This document shows, one piece after another, positions 63,480-64,000 of a DNA stretch of 64,000 nucleotides. Below the pieces are notes generated by a model. The model saw only the letters and a program-made list of their open reading frames with translations, ran no database searches and was not told the origin of the DNA. A program made the position numbers and the translations under genes. The stretch covers positions 8,101,001 through 8,165,000 of the forward strand of contig NC_092562.1 of assembly GCF_037975245.1 (NCBI RefSeq), written 5' to 3'. This stretch comes from Apostichopus japonicus (lineage: Eukaryota > Echinodermata > Holothuroidea > Aspidochirotida > Stichopodidae). How positions within the stretch are numbered: the first letter of the stretch is position 1; each line of letters begins with the position of its first letter.

Positions 63480-64000
63480 ACTAGAGCTGTAATTTTGTAG
63501 TGTATGTTGATGACAAGTGTTGATGAAGAAGGTTTCATCGCAACCAACATTGCTAACGTTTGGCGTTCCCCAAGGGTATTTGCTGGGACAAAAGCTGTTT
63601 ACAATTTACTCTCCCTTTTAGCAGCTATATGCAAGAATCACAACATATAGGTGTTCATAGGTATGCGGATGCCACCCAATTGTTGATGTTCTTCGACTTA
63701 GATACCAACAGTGGTGAACATGATTTTCATTCAGCACCAATTGAGGGGTTGTATTTCAGAACCTATGTTTATGGATGAAAGTTAGCCACCCCAAACTGAA
63801 TGATGACAAGACTGGTCTACTTGTTTTAACTCTTCCATACTTCAAGGAGTGGGTCCAGGTCTCTAAAATCCAAGTGGGGTGTGATGTTGTTGAGAACTCA
63901 TCATCTGTACGTGACCTGGGTATCATTCATGTGTCATCAATCTACGGGGCAGCATACCATCACTTGCAGAAAATCAATGCCATAAGGAAGTCACTTGATA
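63480..64000 (+). pseudogene. Decayed LINE reverse-transcriptase fragment at window edge
   Basis: TFGVPQGYLLGQKLFTIYS followed after an indel by RYADATQLLMFF, then VRDLGI and YHHLQKINAIRKSL. These are RT motifs of the GVPQG, YADD (here YADA) and C-terminal classes. Several stops and shifts are present and it runs off the window. The lineage differs from the three LINEs upstream (TQL after YAD). Confidence 0.72.

Overview
The window is nuclear DNA from an AT-rich, repeat-dense animal genome. It contains GT-AG introns, minisatellites, four classes of transposable element and one large spliced plus-strand gene. The ectodomain mix (Calx-beta, EGF, HYR and calcium-binding EGF modules ahead of a GAIN/GPS and a secretin-like seven-helix domain) and the repeat families suggest a marine invertebrate deuterostome, most likely an echinoderm. 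I infer the taxon; the sequence does not prove it.

The gene is the 3' part of an adhesion-class GPCR. I recognise 17 exons from 3797 to 63341 whose splice phases all agree. Together they read as one open frame of 1,079 residues plus a stop codon. The order is: Calx-beta (two exons), EGF, Calx-beta (two exons), HYR, EGF-CA, EGF-CA (a recent duplicate), a 38-base exon, three GAIN exons, the GPS exon, and four exons for the seven helices and a short tail. The start and signal peptide lie before the window. The GPS reads [10 protein letters not shown] instead of CxCxHLT/S-SFA, so self-cleavage is not expected.

Layout: 1-1682 is a minisatellite with higher-order blocks. The first Calx-beta intron (3914-13051) holds a hAT-like element (4565-12010, perfect 8-bp target duplication). 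A minus-strand BEL/Pao LTR retrotransposon (5963-11978) sits inside it, 32 bp from its right end. The same intron holds a small inverted-repeat element. The second Calx-beta intron (17047-27710) holds a Penelope-like remnant with a hammerhead-like fold, several degenerate repeat fields, a second hAT-like element, a decayed LINE fragment and a tandem array whose unit carries AGGTCAAAGGTCA. The HYR to EGF-CA intron holds two CR1/L2-type LINEs, one with an intact 1,066-codon ORF2, and an RTE-like insertion with a 13-bp target duplication. A segment containing the EGF-CA exon has been duplicated (about 42080-44230 and 46845-51870). A third LINE (47591-51145) entered only the second copy, so the first copy preserves the empty site. 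The receptor's 3' half (55294-63341) is compact by comparison but carries two more copies of the AGGTCA-bearing array. The window ends in another decayed reverse transcriptase.

I found no rRNA, functional tRNA, CRISPR array or prokaryotic-type operon.
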